Below, piece after piece: positions 17,907 through 25,533 of a DNA stretch of 64,000 nucleotides (position 1 is the first letter of the stretch; each line of letters starts with the position of its first letter). The stretch is from positions 7,378,001-7,442,000 of the forward strand of contig NZ_CP107780.1 of assembly GCF_036345175.1 (NCBI RefSeq), given 5' to 3'. The position numbers were made by a program, and so were the translations under genes. The stretch comes from Streptomyces sp. NBC_00576 (lineage in GTDB: Bacteria; Actinomycetota; Actinomycetes; Streptomycetales; Streptomycetaceae). Below the pieces are notes generated by a model, which did not search any database, was not told the origin of the DNA, and saw only the letters and a list, made by a program, of their open reading frames with translations.

Positions 17907-19283
17907 TCACACGTACCGCAGCTCCGCCGGATGCACCGAGCGGCGCAGCAACGGCAGCGAGGTGGCCGCGGCGAGCAGGCAGGACACGTACACCGCCGGC
18001 GGGACCAGCAGCGCCGTGTACGGCACCGAGCGGCTGCCGTCCTGGGCGATCGTCGCGAACCAGCCGCCGATCAGCAGGCCCCCGGTGCCCGCAAGGAGCA
18101 GCGCCGGCGCCAGTGGCAGGGCCGTCTCCAGGAGCAGCGCCCGGCCGAGCACCGCGCGCGGGACTCCGGCGGCGGCCTGGGCGGCCAGGCCCCGGCGGCG
18201 GGTCGCCACCGACTCGGCGGTGCCGACGCCGAGCCCGCACAGCGTGATCACCAGGGCGACCAGGACGGCGGCGCCGGTCAGATCGACGCCGGTGGTGTAG
18301 AAGGACATGGGCGAGGCCAGCATGTGTTCCCCGCGGTCGCGGAGCGAGGTCAGCAGCACCTCCCGGATGCCGACGAACCCGGTGCCCACGATGGTCACCA
18401 GCAGCACCGCCGCATGGGTGCGGGCGGCGGCCCACGGGTCGTCGCGCAGCCGTTCCGCCGCGATCAGCGTCGCCGGATCGGCGGTACGGGCCGCGAGGAT
18501 CCGCCCTGTGAACCGGGCGGTGGCGCCGGTCAGCCACAGGGCGCCCACACCGGTGATCATCACCACGGCGAACACCAGCACCGGCGCGGTCTCGTACCCG
18601 CCGAACGTGTTCGGCGCCAGCAGCAGCCCCACGAACAGCAGACCCAGGGCCGCCATCGGGATCGGCATCCCCGGACCACGCCCCTCGCGCGGAGGCACCC
18701 GCCGTACCCGGCCCAGCGGCGAGGCGACCACGCGGCGCAGCGCCAGTACGCTCACCAGCGCGCCCACCACCGGCACGGCCGCCGCGACCAGCGCGATCCC
18801 GAACCAGAGGAGCACCGGCGGCTGCGGCCACTCGCCCAGCAGGAGCAGCACGGAGAACACGGTGGCGAGCGCCGAGCCGAGCAGACAGGCAAGCCCCGTC
18901 TCCAGTGCCGCGATCCGCCGAACCTGCGCCGCGCCGGCCCCCGCCAGCCGCAGCGCGGCCAGTCGCCGGTCCCGGTGCACGGCCCCGACCCGCGCACACT
19001 GCCCGAGGAACCCGAGCACGGGCACGAGCAGCAGCACGAGGGCGAGGACCACGCCGGAGCGCTCGCCGGGCCGGTCCAGCAGCCCGTTGCCGAATGGCAC
19101 CTGGCGGTAACCGCGTATCGAGGCGACGGCCACAGCGGCCAGCGCGAACCCGGTCGCGAGTACCGCCCCGATCCCCGTGAGCGCGACCCGCCACCACTCC
19201 CGCCGGTCGGAACCCCGGGTGAGCAGCCAGGCGAGCCGCAGATCGGTACGCAGGGAGCTGCTCCGGGAAACTTTCGGTGTCAC
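17907..19283 (-). CDS. FtsX-like ABC transporter permease
   Basis: The product is 458 aa with about eight to ten hydrophobic segments and two FtsX-like blocks (VALVLLLVPVLGFLGQCARVGAVHRDRRLAALRLAG and TLCGLGVGTAESVATRRRGLAAQAAAGVPRAVLGRALLLE). The charged segments after the helices (RDRRLAALRLAGA, RRRGLAAQAAAGVP) are typical of MacB/LolC-type exporters. Its start overlaps the ATPase stop by 4 bases (ATGA). With the ATPase and PadR regulator it forms a three-gene cassette. Such Streptomyces cassettes often export peptides, lipids or drugs; the substrate here is unknown. Confidence 0.88.
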   Translation of the reverse strand: MTPKVSRSSSLRTDLRLAWLLTRGSDRREWWRVALTGIGAVLATGFALAAVAVASIRGYRQVPFGNGLLDRPGERSGVVLALVLLLVPVLGFLGQCARVGAVHRDRRLAALRLAGAGAAQVRRIAALETGLACLLGSALATVFSVLLLLGEWPQPPVLLWFGIALVAAAVPVVGALVSVLALRRVVASPLGRVRRVPPREGRGPGMPIPMAALGLLFVGLLLAPNTFGGYETAPVLVFAVVMITGVGALWLTGATARFTGRILAARTADPATLIAAERLRDDPWAAARTHAAVLLVTIVGTGFVGIREVLLTSLRDRGEHMLASPMSFYTTGVDLTGAAVLVALVITLCGLGVGTAESVATRRRGLAAQAAAGVPRAVLGRALLLETALPLAPALLLAGTGGLLIGGWFATIAQDGSRSVPYTALLVPPAVYVSCLLAAATSLPLLRRSVHPAELRYV

Positions 19284-20011
19284 GACGTCACCTCCGCCGC
19301 GGCCACGGCGCCGTCGCTCAGCCTGAGTTCGCGGTCCGCGTACGCCGCCACCTGGGCGTCGTGCGTGATCAGCAGGACCGCCGTGCCGGACTCACGGGCC
19401 GTGTGTGTCAGTGCCGCCATCACCTGTTCGCCCGCGAGGGAGTCCAGCGCGCCGGTCGGCTCGTCGGCGAAGACCACCTTCGGGCCGGTGACCAGGGCCC
19501 GGGCCAGCGAGACGCGCTGCGCCTGGCCGCCGCTCAGCTCGCCCGGCCGCAGCACCTGCTGCCCGAGCACCCCGAACCGCTCCAGCCACTCGCCCGCCCG
19601 CTCGTGTGCCGCCGCGCGCGTGGTCCCGGCGAGCAGCAGCGGCAGCGCCACGTTGTCGAGCACGGTCAGTTCGGGAATCAGCTGCCCGAACTGGAAGACG
19701 ACGCCGAACTCGGTGCGCCGCAGCTCGCTCAGCCGCCGCTCGGGCAGCGTGTCGAGCCGCTCACCGCCGTACTCGACAGTGCCCGCGTCCGGCCGGACGA
19801 TCCCCGCCAGACAGTGCAGCAGCGTCGACTTCCCGCTGCCGCTGGCCCCCGTGACGGCCAGGATCTCGCCGGCCCGCAGCTCGACCGAGGCGCCGCGCAG
19901 CGCCGGTGTCCTGCCGTGCGCCTTGGACAGGCGGCGGGCCGTGAGCAGGGGTGGTGCGGCGTCCCCGGTGGATAGTTGCCCGTCGGACAGTTCCCCGTTG
20001 GTGGTGGTCAT
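19280..20011 (-). CDS. ABC transporter ATP-binding protein (MacB/LolD type)
   Basis: The product is 243 aa. Walker A is GASGSGKSTLL, the Q-loop lies in VVFQFGQLIPELTVLDNVALPLLL, the signature is LSGGQAQRVSLARAL, Walker B is VVFADEPTGALDS and the H-loop is LLITHDAQVA. The Q-loop context and the GALDS ending are typical of the LolD/MacB export branch. I start at ATG 20011, which overlaps the PadR stop codon as ATGA; upstream codons in the same frame run through the regulator gene. It pairs with the FtsX-like permease. Confidence 0.92.
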   Translation of the reverse strand: MTTTNGELSDGQLSTGDAAPPLLTARRLSKAHGRTPALRGASVELRAGEILAVTGASGSGKSTLLHCLAGIVRPDAGTVEYGGERLDTLPERRLSELRRTEFGVVFQFGQLIPELTVLDNVALPLLLAGTTRAAAHERAGEWLERFGVLGQQVLRPGELSGGQAQRVSLARALVTGPKVVFADEPTGALDSLAGEQVMAALTHTARESGTAVLLITHDAQVAAYADRELRLSDGAVAAAEVTS

Positions 20012-20550
20012 GCCGTGTCGACCTCCGCGGTCAGTGTGGTGAGCCGGGCCGCCGTGGAGGTCATCCAACGGAGGTCGGCGTCAAGGTGGTTGAGGGCGTA
20101 GTCCGCCGAGAGCACCGTCGAGAGGTCCGAGCCCGGCGCGGTCTTGACCGCGGTCAGTTCCCGCATCCGCCTCATGTGCGCGGCGCGCTGGTCCAGCAGA
20201 TACGCGGCCGGGTCCCCGCCGGCCAGGATCGCGACGACGACCTTGGCGAAGATCTCGTTGACGACGTGCGGCGCGGGGGCGCTGATCTGCCGTACCCAGT
20301 CGGCGAGTTCATGCTCTCCGTCGCCGGTCGTCCGGTACTTGGTCCGTTCCGGGCCGCCGTCCGCGTCGGTGCCGTCGACCTCCGCGAGCCCGTCGCGCAC
20401 CAGGCGCTGCAGGGTCGTGTAGACCTGCCCGTAGGCCAACGGCCGGGCCTGCGGGAAGCGTTCATCGTGCCGTCGCTTGAGGTCGTAGCCATGGCTCGGC
20501 CCTCCGGCGAGCAGCCCGAGCAGGATGTGGCGGGTGCTCATGCGGACCAT
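20008..20550 (-). CDS. PadR family transcriptional regulator
   Basis: The product is 180 aa. The PadR winged helix occupies about 4-80 (HILLGLLAGGPSHGYDLKRRHDERFP, then YGQVYTTLQRLVRDGLAEV), followed by the C-terminal Vir-type helical dimer region. Such regulators usually repress their own operon and an adjacent exporter until a toxic ligand binds. It is first in the three-gene exporter cassette, with ATGA overlaps at both following junctions. The start may be three codons further in (ATG 20541); neither has a strong ribosome site, so a leaderless transcript is possible. Confidence 0.9.
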   Translation of the reverse strand: MVRMSTRHILLGLLAGGPSHGYDLKRRHDERFPQARPLAYGQVYTTLQRLVRDGLAEVDGTDADGGPERTKYRTTGDGEHELADWVRQISAPAPHVVNEIFAKVVVAILAGGDPAAYLLDQRAAHMRRMRELTAVKTAPGSDLSTVLSADYALNHLDADLRWMTSTAARLTTLTAEVDTA

Positions 20551-20785
20551 TATGCACCCGCTACATGTACTGAGTGAATAGTGGCTGGCGGGAAACTGGA
20601 GGGAGAAGCGGGCGTGACGGGAAGGTGGGGGATTTCGTCCGGAGGGCGGCGGAAGAATCGCGGAATGTGACCGGCGGTACCGTGGTTCGTCCGTTCACCT
20701 ACGTCTGCGGTCGCGCCCACTGGGTAGGCCTGCGAAAGAAACCCGCCAACCGCCGTCAGCCGTCGTACGCGACAAGGAGGCCTCC

Positions 20786-21001
20786 GTGGCCGTACCGGCA
20801 TACATCTTCAGCGCCGAGAGCGCCGCCGCCGAGGCGCCGCTCACCAGCGAGCCGCCGCTGCCCGCCGCCGAGCCCCTCACCAGCGAGCCCCCGCTCGCCG
20901 ACGCGGAGGCGATGACGAGCGAGCACGCCGACGCCGAAGCTGACCCCACGGGGCTGTACGAGGGCCCGGTTCCGGCACTGTCGGAACTCACGGGGCTGTA
21001 G
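20786..21001 (+). CDS. Small acidic Ala/Glu/Pro-rich protein upstream of malQ
   Basis: This 71-aa frame starts at GTG 20786 with AAGGAGG five bases before it and stops with TAG directly against the malQ ATG. It reads MAVPAYIFSAESAAAEAPL and then repeats an acidic unit (LTSEPPLPAAEP, LTSEPPLADAEA), ending PVPALSELTGL. It has no Cys, Lys or Arg and no membrane segment. The perfect ribosome site and zero-gap junction argue that it is translated and coupled to malQ. I do not recognise a family. It could be a real small protein, or a fused-looking leader that sets malQ translation. Confidence 0.65.
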   Translation: MAVPAYIFSAESAAAEAPLTSEPPLPAAEPLTSEPPLADAEAMTSEHADAEADPTGLYEGPVPALSELTGL

Positions 21002-23170
21002 ATGTCCGTACACACGCCGGCCGACCCCGCCGAGAGCCATGAGAGCGACGAGTTCCACGAGAGCAGGGAGGGCGGGGAGGGTCGGTCCGAGGAACGGCTC
21101 GCGCTCGCCCGCCTCGCCGAGCTGCACGGCGTGGCCCCCTCCTTCCGCCCCTCCCCGGACCGTACGGTCGCCGCCTCCGACGCCGCGCTCGTCGCCGTGC
21201 TGGCCGCGCTCGGCGTCGACGCGGTGACCCCGGACGCCGTCCGGGCCGCCCTCGCCGCCCGGGAACGGGAACTGGGGGCGCGGCTGCTGCCCCCGACGGT
21301 GGTGTGCGGCGCCGACGGTACGGCGACCGCGCTGGCCGCACTGCCGGAGGGCACCCGCCTGCGCATCCGCACCGAGCAGGGCGACATCTGCGACTCCGTC
21401 GACCAACTCCCGCCGGGAGTCCATGAGTTGGATGCCGTGGCACCCGACGGCCGCATCGCCCACGCCCACCTCGTCGTCGCCCCGGCCCGGCTGCCCACGC
21501 CCACCGGACGCTCGTACGGCCTCCTCGTCCAGCTCTACTCCCTGCTCTCCCAGCGCTCCTGGGGCATGGGCGACCTGGGTGATCTCGGTGAGCTGAGCGC
21601 CTGGGCCGGGCGGGCACTCGGCGCCGGATTCGTGCAGGTCAACCCCTTGCACGCGGCCGTTCCCGGAGCGCCGACCGACCCGTCCCCGTACCGGCCGTCC
21701 TCCCGCCGCTTCCCCGATCCCGTGCATCTGCGGGTCGAGGACATCCCCGAGTTCGCGTACATCGAGGAGGCCGTACGCCGTGAGCGGGTGCGCGGGCTGC
21801 TGGAGCGGGCCGGGCGGCTGCGGGAGTCGGTGCTGCACGAGGGCGCGCTGATCGACCGGGACGCCGTGTGGGAACTCAAGCGCGAGGCACTGGAGTCGGT
21901 GTGCGCCGTACCGCTCGGGCCAGGGCGGCAGGCCGCCTACGCCGACTTCCTCGCCCGGGCCGGTGAGGCACTGGAGGACCACGCCACCTGGTGTGCGCTG
22001 GCCGAGGTGCACGGCTCGGACTGGTCACGCTGGCCGGCCGGTCTCCAGGACCCCCGCTCGGCCGAAACCGCCCGCGCCCGGGGCGAGTTGATGGACCGCG
22101 TCGACTTCCACTCCCGCCTCGCCTGGCTCACCGACACCCAACTCGCCGACGCCCAGCGGACGGCACGCGACGCGGGCATGCCGGTCGGGATCGTGCACGA
22201 CCTCGCCGTCGGAGTGCATCCCGGGGGTGCTGACGCCTGGGCGCAGCAGGAGTACTTCGCGGCCGGCATGTCGGTCGGCGCGCCCCCGGACGCCTTCAAC
22301 GCGCGCGGCCAGGACTGGGGCCTGCCGCCCTGGCGGCCGGACCGCCTGGCCGAGTCCGGCTACGCCCCCTACCGCCAGCTGCTGCGGTCCCTCTTCGGCT
22401 ACGCGGGTGCTCTGCGCATCGACCACGTCATGGGCCTCTTCCGGCTCTGGTGGGTGCCCCAGGGGCTGGCGCCGACGGAGGGGGCGTACGTCCGTTACGA
22501 CGCCGAGGCCATGCTCGCCGTCCTCGCGCTGGAGGCCTCGCGGGCCGGGGCGGTCGTGATCGGCGAGGACCTGGGGACCGTGGAGCCGGGGGTGCGGGAG
22601 ACGCTGCACGAACGCGGGGTGCTCGGCACGTCCGTGCTGTGGTTCGAACGGGACTGGGACGGCGACGGGCGCCCCCTGCCCCCCGACCACTGGCGCGCCG
22701 ACTGTCTCGCCACCGTCACCACCCACGACCTGCCGCCCACGGCCGCCCGCCTCACCGGCGACCACGTCGAACTCCGCGACCGGCTGGGCCTGTTGACCAA
22801 CCCCCTGGCCGAGGAACGGGCCGCCGCTGCCGCCGACACGAACGAGTGGCTGACCCTGCTCTCCCGCCTCGGCCTGCTGAAGGGGGGCAGCGGCGGTCGC
22901 TCGGAGACGTCGGAGGAGGCCGAGATCCAGGCCGTCCACCGCTATCTGCTCCGCACGCCCGCCCGCATGATCGGCGTCTGGCTCCCGGACGGCGTCGGCG
23001 ACCGCCGCCCGCAGAACCTGCCGGGTACGTGGAACCAGTACCCGAACTGGCGGCTGCCCATCGCCGACGCGGAGGGCAGGCCGGTGACGCTGGAGGAGCT
23101 GGCGGGGTCGTCGCGGCTGTGGGCGCTGGTGGAGGTGTTGCGGGAGGGGGCCGAGAAGGCGGCCGGCTGA
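21002..23170 (+). CDS. malQ: 4-alpha-glucanotransferase (amylomaltase)
   Basis: The product is 722 aa, the long actinobacterial form of GH77. It transfers segments of alpha-1,4-glucan between maltodextrins in glycogen and maltose metabolism. Catalytic blocks are visible: LRIDHVMGLFRLWWVP (nucleophile Asp), VVIGEDLGTVEPGV (acid/base Glu) and TVTTHDLPPTAARLTGDHV (third Asp). FVQVNPLHAAVPGAPTDPSPYRPSSRRF is the family substrate motif. The first 150 residues form the extra N-terminal domain of actinobacterial MalQ. It follows the small acidic ORF with no gap; its own ribosome site is weak, which supports coupling. No maltose transporter is adjacent. Confidence 0.95.
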   Translation: MSVHTPADPAESHESDEFHESREGGEGRSEERLALARLAELHGVAPSFRPSPDRTVAASDAALVAVLAALGVDAVTPDAVRAALAARERELGARLLPPTVVCGADGTATALAALPEGTRLRIRTEQGDICDSVDQLPPGVHELDAVAPDGRIAHAHLVVAPARLPTPTGRSYGLLVQLYSLLSQRSWGMGDLGDLGELSAWAGRALGAGFVQVNPLHAAVPGAPTDPSPYRPSSRRFPDPVHLRVEDIPEFAYIEEAVRRERVRGLLERAGRLRESVLHEGALIDRDAVWELKREALESVCAVPLGPGRQAAYADFLARAGEALEDHATWCALAEVHGSDWSRWPAGLQDPRSAETARARGELMDRVDFHSRLAWLTDTQLADAQRTARDAGMPVGIVHDLAVGVHPGGADAWAQQEYFAAGMSVGAPPDAFNARGQDWGLPPWRPDRLAESGYAPYRQLLRSLFGYAGALRIDHVMGLFRLWWVPQGLAPTEGAYVRYDAEAMLAVLALEASRAGAVVIGEDLGTVEPGVRETLHERGVLGTSVLWFERDWDGDGRPLPPDHWRADCLATVTTHDLPPTAARLTGDHVELRDRLGLLTNPLAEERAAAAADTNEWLTLLSRLGLLKGGSGGRSETSEEAEIQAVHRYLLRTPARMIGVWLPDGVGDRRPQNLPGTWNQYPNWRLPIADAEGRPVTLEELAGSSRLWALVEVLREGAEKAAG

Positions 23171-23246
23171 GCGGTGGTGGGCGCCCCGGGCCCTCATACG
23201 GCACCCCGGGCGCGCGGCCCCGCCGGGCGTTCGCTACTTTTGCACC

Positions 23247-23507
23247 GTGGACAACAAGAACGGCCTGCGCGCCGGTGCCCTGGTCGCCGGTACGGCGCTG
23301 ATGATGCTGCTCATGACGTCTCCCGCGCTCGCGGTCACCCGCGACGACGGTGACGACCCCGGCCATGGCCTGAGCGTCATCGATACGCTGGGCCTCTACG
23401 TCGCCGCCCCGATCGCCCTGTTCGCGGTCATCGCGGGCCTGGTGATGGTCCTGGACGGTTCCACGGACCGCGCCCCGAAGACCAAGCCCGCCAAGGCGAA
23501 GGCCTGA
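23247..23507 (+). CDS. Small membrane protein with signal peptide
   Basis: This 86-aa protein starts at GTG 23247. Residues 8-29 form a signal peptide ending ALA, an acidic stretch DDGDDPGHG follows, then a membrane helix (about 45-68) and a Lys/Pro-rich tail (KTKPAKAKA) in the cytosol. Similar small proteins are common in Streptomyces genomes without a known role. It stands alone, 76 bases after malQ and before a strong bidirectional hairpin. Confidence 0.8.
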   Translation: MDNKNGLRAGALVAGTALMMLLMTSPALAVTRDDGDDPGHGLSVIDTLGLYVAAPIALFAVIAGLVMVLDGSTDRAPKTKPAKAKA

Positions 23508-23518
23508 CCTTTCGTTCC

Positions 23519-23566
23519 GAGGGCGCCGTTCTCATCCCGTCCGGTATGGGTGAGAACGGCGCCCTC
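23519..23566. terminator. Bidirectional hairpin between convergent genes
   Basis: GAGGGCGCCGTTCTCA (23519-23534) pairs with TGAGAACGGCGCCCTC (23551-23566), a 16-bp near-perfect stem. It lies between the small membrane protein gene and the convergent MarR gene, and can serve both. Confidence 0.85.
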
Positions 23567-23575
23567 GGCGTGTTT

Positions 23576-24085
23576 TCAGCCCTCTGCCGCCGCCAGTAGT
23601 TCCCGTAGCAGGTCGGCCAGTTGGCCGGCCTGCTCGGCGTCCAGGGCGGCCAGCGCCTCCGTCTGGGCGGCGACACCGACGCCCACCGCCTCGTCGACGC
23701 GGCTCAGCCCCTCCTCCGTGAGAGTGACCTGGAGGCCGCGCCGGTCATGGGGGTCGGGGGAGCGGCGAACCAGCCCGGCCCGCTCCAGTTTGTCGAGACG
23801 GCCGGTCATCCCGCCGGTGGTGAGCATCAGCGTCGACGACAGCTGACGCGGCGAGAGCGTGTACGGCTCGCCCGCCCGTCGCAGGGTCGCGAGGACATCG
23901 AACTCGCCGCGCGCGATCCCGAACCGCGCGTACGCCTTCTCCGTCCGGTCGCCCATGGCGCGCGCGAGCCGGTAGACGCGGCCGAACACCTCCATCGCGG
24001 CGGTGTCGAGATCGGGCCGCACCATCGCCCACTGGTCGATGATCGCGTCGACGGGGTCCCTGCGCTGCGGCGGCTGTGCACTCAT
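23576..24085 (-). CDS. MarR family transcriptional regulator
   Basis: The product is 169 aa. The winged helix is clear: YARFGIARGEFDVLATLRRAGEPYTLSPRQLSSTLMLTTGGMTGRLDKLERAGLVRRSPDPHDRRGLQVTLTEEG, with the wing motif DPHDRRG. The C-terminus dimerises (EQAGQLADLLRELLA). I use ATG 24085; a TTG start 14 codons upstream is unlikely. It is divergent from the EamA transporter with a perfect 24-bp palindrome between them, so it probably represses that transporter and perhaps itself, with a small-molecule inducer. Confidence 0.92.
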   Translation of the reverse strand: MSAQPPQRRDPVDAIIDQWAMVRPDLDTAAMEVFGRVYRLARAMGDRTEKAYARFGIARGEFDVLATLRRAGEPYTLSPRQLSSTLMLTTGGMTGRLDKLERAGLVRRSPDPHDRRGLQVTLTEEGLSRVDEAVGVGVAAQTEALAALDAEQAGQLADLLRELLAAAEG

Positions 24086-24129
24086 GCGCCGAGTATCGCC
24101 GAGGGCCGGGTGAACAGTCACTCGCAAGC

Positions 24130-24202
24130 AAGTAGCTCGGCAGTAGCTCAGTAGTAGCTCGACACTGGCTTGACGCTAAGTAGCTTAGCGCTAAGCTACT
24201 TA
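24130..24202. promoter_or_regulatory. MarR operator: perfect 24-bp palindrome with extra half-sites
   Basis: Positions 24178-24201 are a perfect 24-bp palindrome with arms AAGTAGCTTAGC and GCTAAGCTACTT. Left of it, the half-site AGTAGCT occurs three more times (near 24130, 24142 and 24153). A promoter-like pair for the EamA gene, TTGACG at 24170-24175 and TAAGCT at 24192-24197 with a 16-base spacer, overlaps the palindrome, so bound repressor would block polymerase. Confidence 0.8.
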
Positions 24203-24231
24203 TTGCCGACCTACTCCGAAGGGTGCGCCGC

Positions 24232-25170
24232 ATGCCCGCGAACCGCTCCGCCCTCGTCCCCGTCATCGCCCTCACCGCCCTGGCGCCCATCTCCTGGGGC
24301 ACCACGTATGCCGTCGCGACGGAGTTCCTCCCGCCCGACCGCCCCCTCTTCACCGGCCTGCTGCGCGCCCTGCCCGCCGGTCTCGTCCTGCTCGCGCTGA
24401 CCCGGGTGCTGCCGCGCGGCGCCTGGTGGTGGAAGGCGACGGTCCTGGGCGCGCTCAACATCGGCGCCTTCTTCCCGCTGCTGTTCCTGTCCGCGTACCG
24501 ACTGCCGGGCGGTATGGCGGCGGTCGTCGGGTCGGTGGGCCCGCTGTTCGTCGCCGGGCTCGCGGCGATGCTTCTGGGTGAGCGGCCGGCCATACGCACC
24601 CTGCTCACCGGAGTCGCGGCGGCGCTCGGCGTCAGCCTGGTCGTCCTGAAGGCGGCCGGGGCGCTGGACGCCGTGGGCGTGCTGGCCGCCCTCGCCTCCA
24701 CCGCGTCGATGTCGACGGGCACCGTACTGACGAAGCGCTGGGGCCGCCCGGACGGCGTGGGCCCGCTCGCCCTCACCGGCTGGCAGCTGACCGCCGGCGG
24801 CCTGCTCATCGCGCCCCTCGCCCTGCTCGTCGAGGGCGCCCCGCCCGCGCTGGACGGCCGTGCGACCGCCGGGTACCTCTACCTCGCGCTGGCGAACACG
24901 GCGGTGGCGTACTGGCTCTGGTTCCGTGGCATCGGCCGCCTCACCGCGACCCAGGTCACCTTCCTCGGCCCGCTCTCCCCGCTGACCGCCGCGATCGTCG
25001 GCTGGGCAGCCCTCGGCCAGGCCCTGACCCCGGTCCAACTGGCGGGCATGGGGCTGGCGTTCGGGGCGACGGTGGTGGGGCAGGTGCGGGTGCGCAGGCC
25101 TGCTTCGGGGCCGGTGTCCGGTTCCGGGGAGGGGGAGGCGCGAGTTCCCGTTCTGGCGGCGCGGCGCTGA
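24232..25170 (+). CDS. EamA/DMT family transporter
   Basis: The product is 312 aa with ten hydrophobic helices in two EamA halves (LAPISWGTTYAVATEFLPPDRPLFTGLLRALPAGLVLL and the second LALANTAVAYWLWFRGIGRLTATQVTFLGPLSPLTAAIVGW). DMT-family proteins of this type export metabolites or drugs. The ATG at 24232 has GAAGGG eight bases upstream; a GTG three codons earlier is possible. It is controlled, by inference, by the divergent MarR protein. The last codons before the stop are duplicated downstream (25251-25306). Confidence 0.9.
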   Translation: MPANRSALVPVIALTALAPISWGTTYAVATEFLPPDRPLFTGLLRALPAGLVLLALTRVLPRGAWWWKATVLGALNIGAFFPLLFLSAYRLPGGMAAVVGSVGPLFVAGLAAMLLGERPAIRTLLTGVAAALGVSLVVLKAAGALDAVGVLAALASTASMSTGTVLTKRWGRPDGVGPLALTGWQLTAGGLLIAPLALLVEGAPPALDGRATAGYLYLALANTAVAYWLWFRGIGRLTATQVTFLGPLSPLTAAIVGWAALGQALTPVQLAGMGLAFGATVVGQVRVRRPASGPVSGSGEGEARVPVLAARR

Positions 25171-25306
25171 TCGAGCGGTCGGACCGGACCACGTTCCCCC
25201 TGGTACGCCGAACGGCGCTCCCTGGCAGACCGGGACGCTCCGCCGCTCGATCGGGGCGACGGTGGTGGGGCAGGCGCGGGTGCGTAGGCCTGCTTCGGGG
25301 CCGGTG
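25061..25306. repeat. Partial direct duplication of the EamA gene 3' end
   Basis: About 56 bases at 25061-25116, inside the EamA gene (TCGGGGCGACGGTGGTGGGG onward), recur almost unchanged at 25251-25306, 190 bases downstream and outside any gene. Only a few substitutions separate the copies. Confidence 0.8.
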
Positions 25307-25502
25307 ATCGGACGGCTGGGCGGGTCGGGCGGGCAGGGCGGCGACCTCGGCGCGGATCGACGGCGTGGCTGTGTACACCGTGCCGGGCAGTCGGTTGCCG
25401 CCGACGACCGGCGCCGGTCGGCTGACGGGATCGCGGTGGACCACGTTTCCCCTGGTACGCCGAACGGCGCGCCCCGGTAGACCGGGACGCGCCGTTCGAT
25501 GC
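25186..25502. repeat. Duplicated hairpin-bearing intergenic unit
   Basis: A unit starting GGACCACGTTCCCCCTGGTA at 25186 recurs at 25438 (GGACCACGTTTCCCCTGGTA). Both continue through CGCCGAACGGCGC into a hairpin. The second copy has a perfect stem (see terminator at 25461); the first has mismatches. Together with the EamA 3' duplicate it fills the whole gap 25171-25533, which holds no gene I can support. Confidence 0.75.
25461..25498 (-). terminator. Hairpin terminator after pepN
   Basis: CGAACGGCGCG (25461-25471) pairs with CGCGCCGTTCG (25488-25498) around a CCCGGT/ACCGGG inner stem, 35 bases beyond the pepN stop on the minus strand. Confidence 0.75.
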
Positions 25503-25533
25503 GAGTGCTCAGCGCGAGTCGACGACTCAGGAG

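Noticed and set aside
24956..25444. 162-aa minus-strand frame in the duplicated region after the EamA gene
   Set aside because: It exists mainly because the duplicated DNA repeats the same frame; composition is Pro/Arg-rich and no start is supported.
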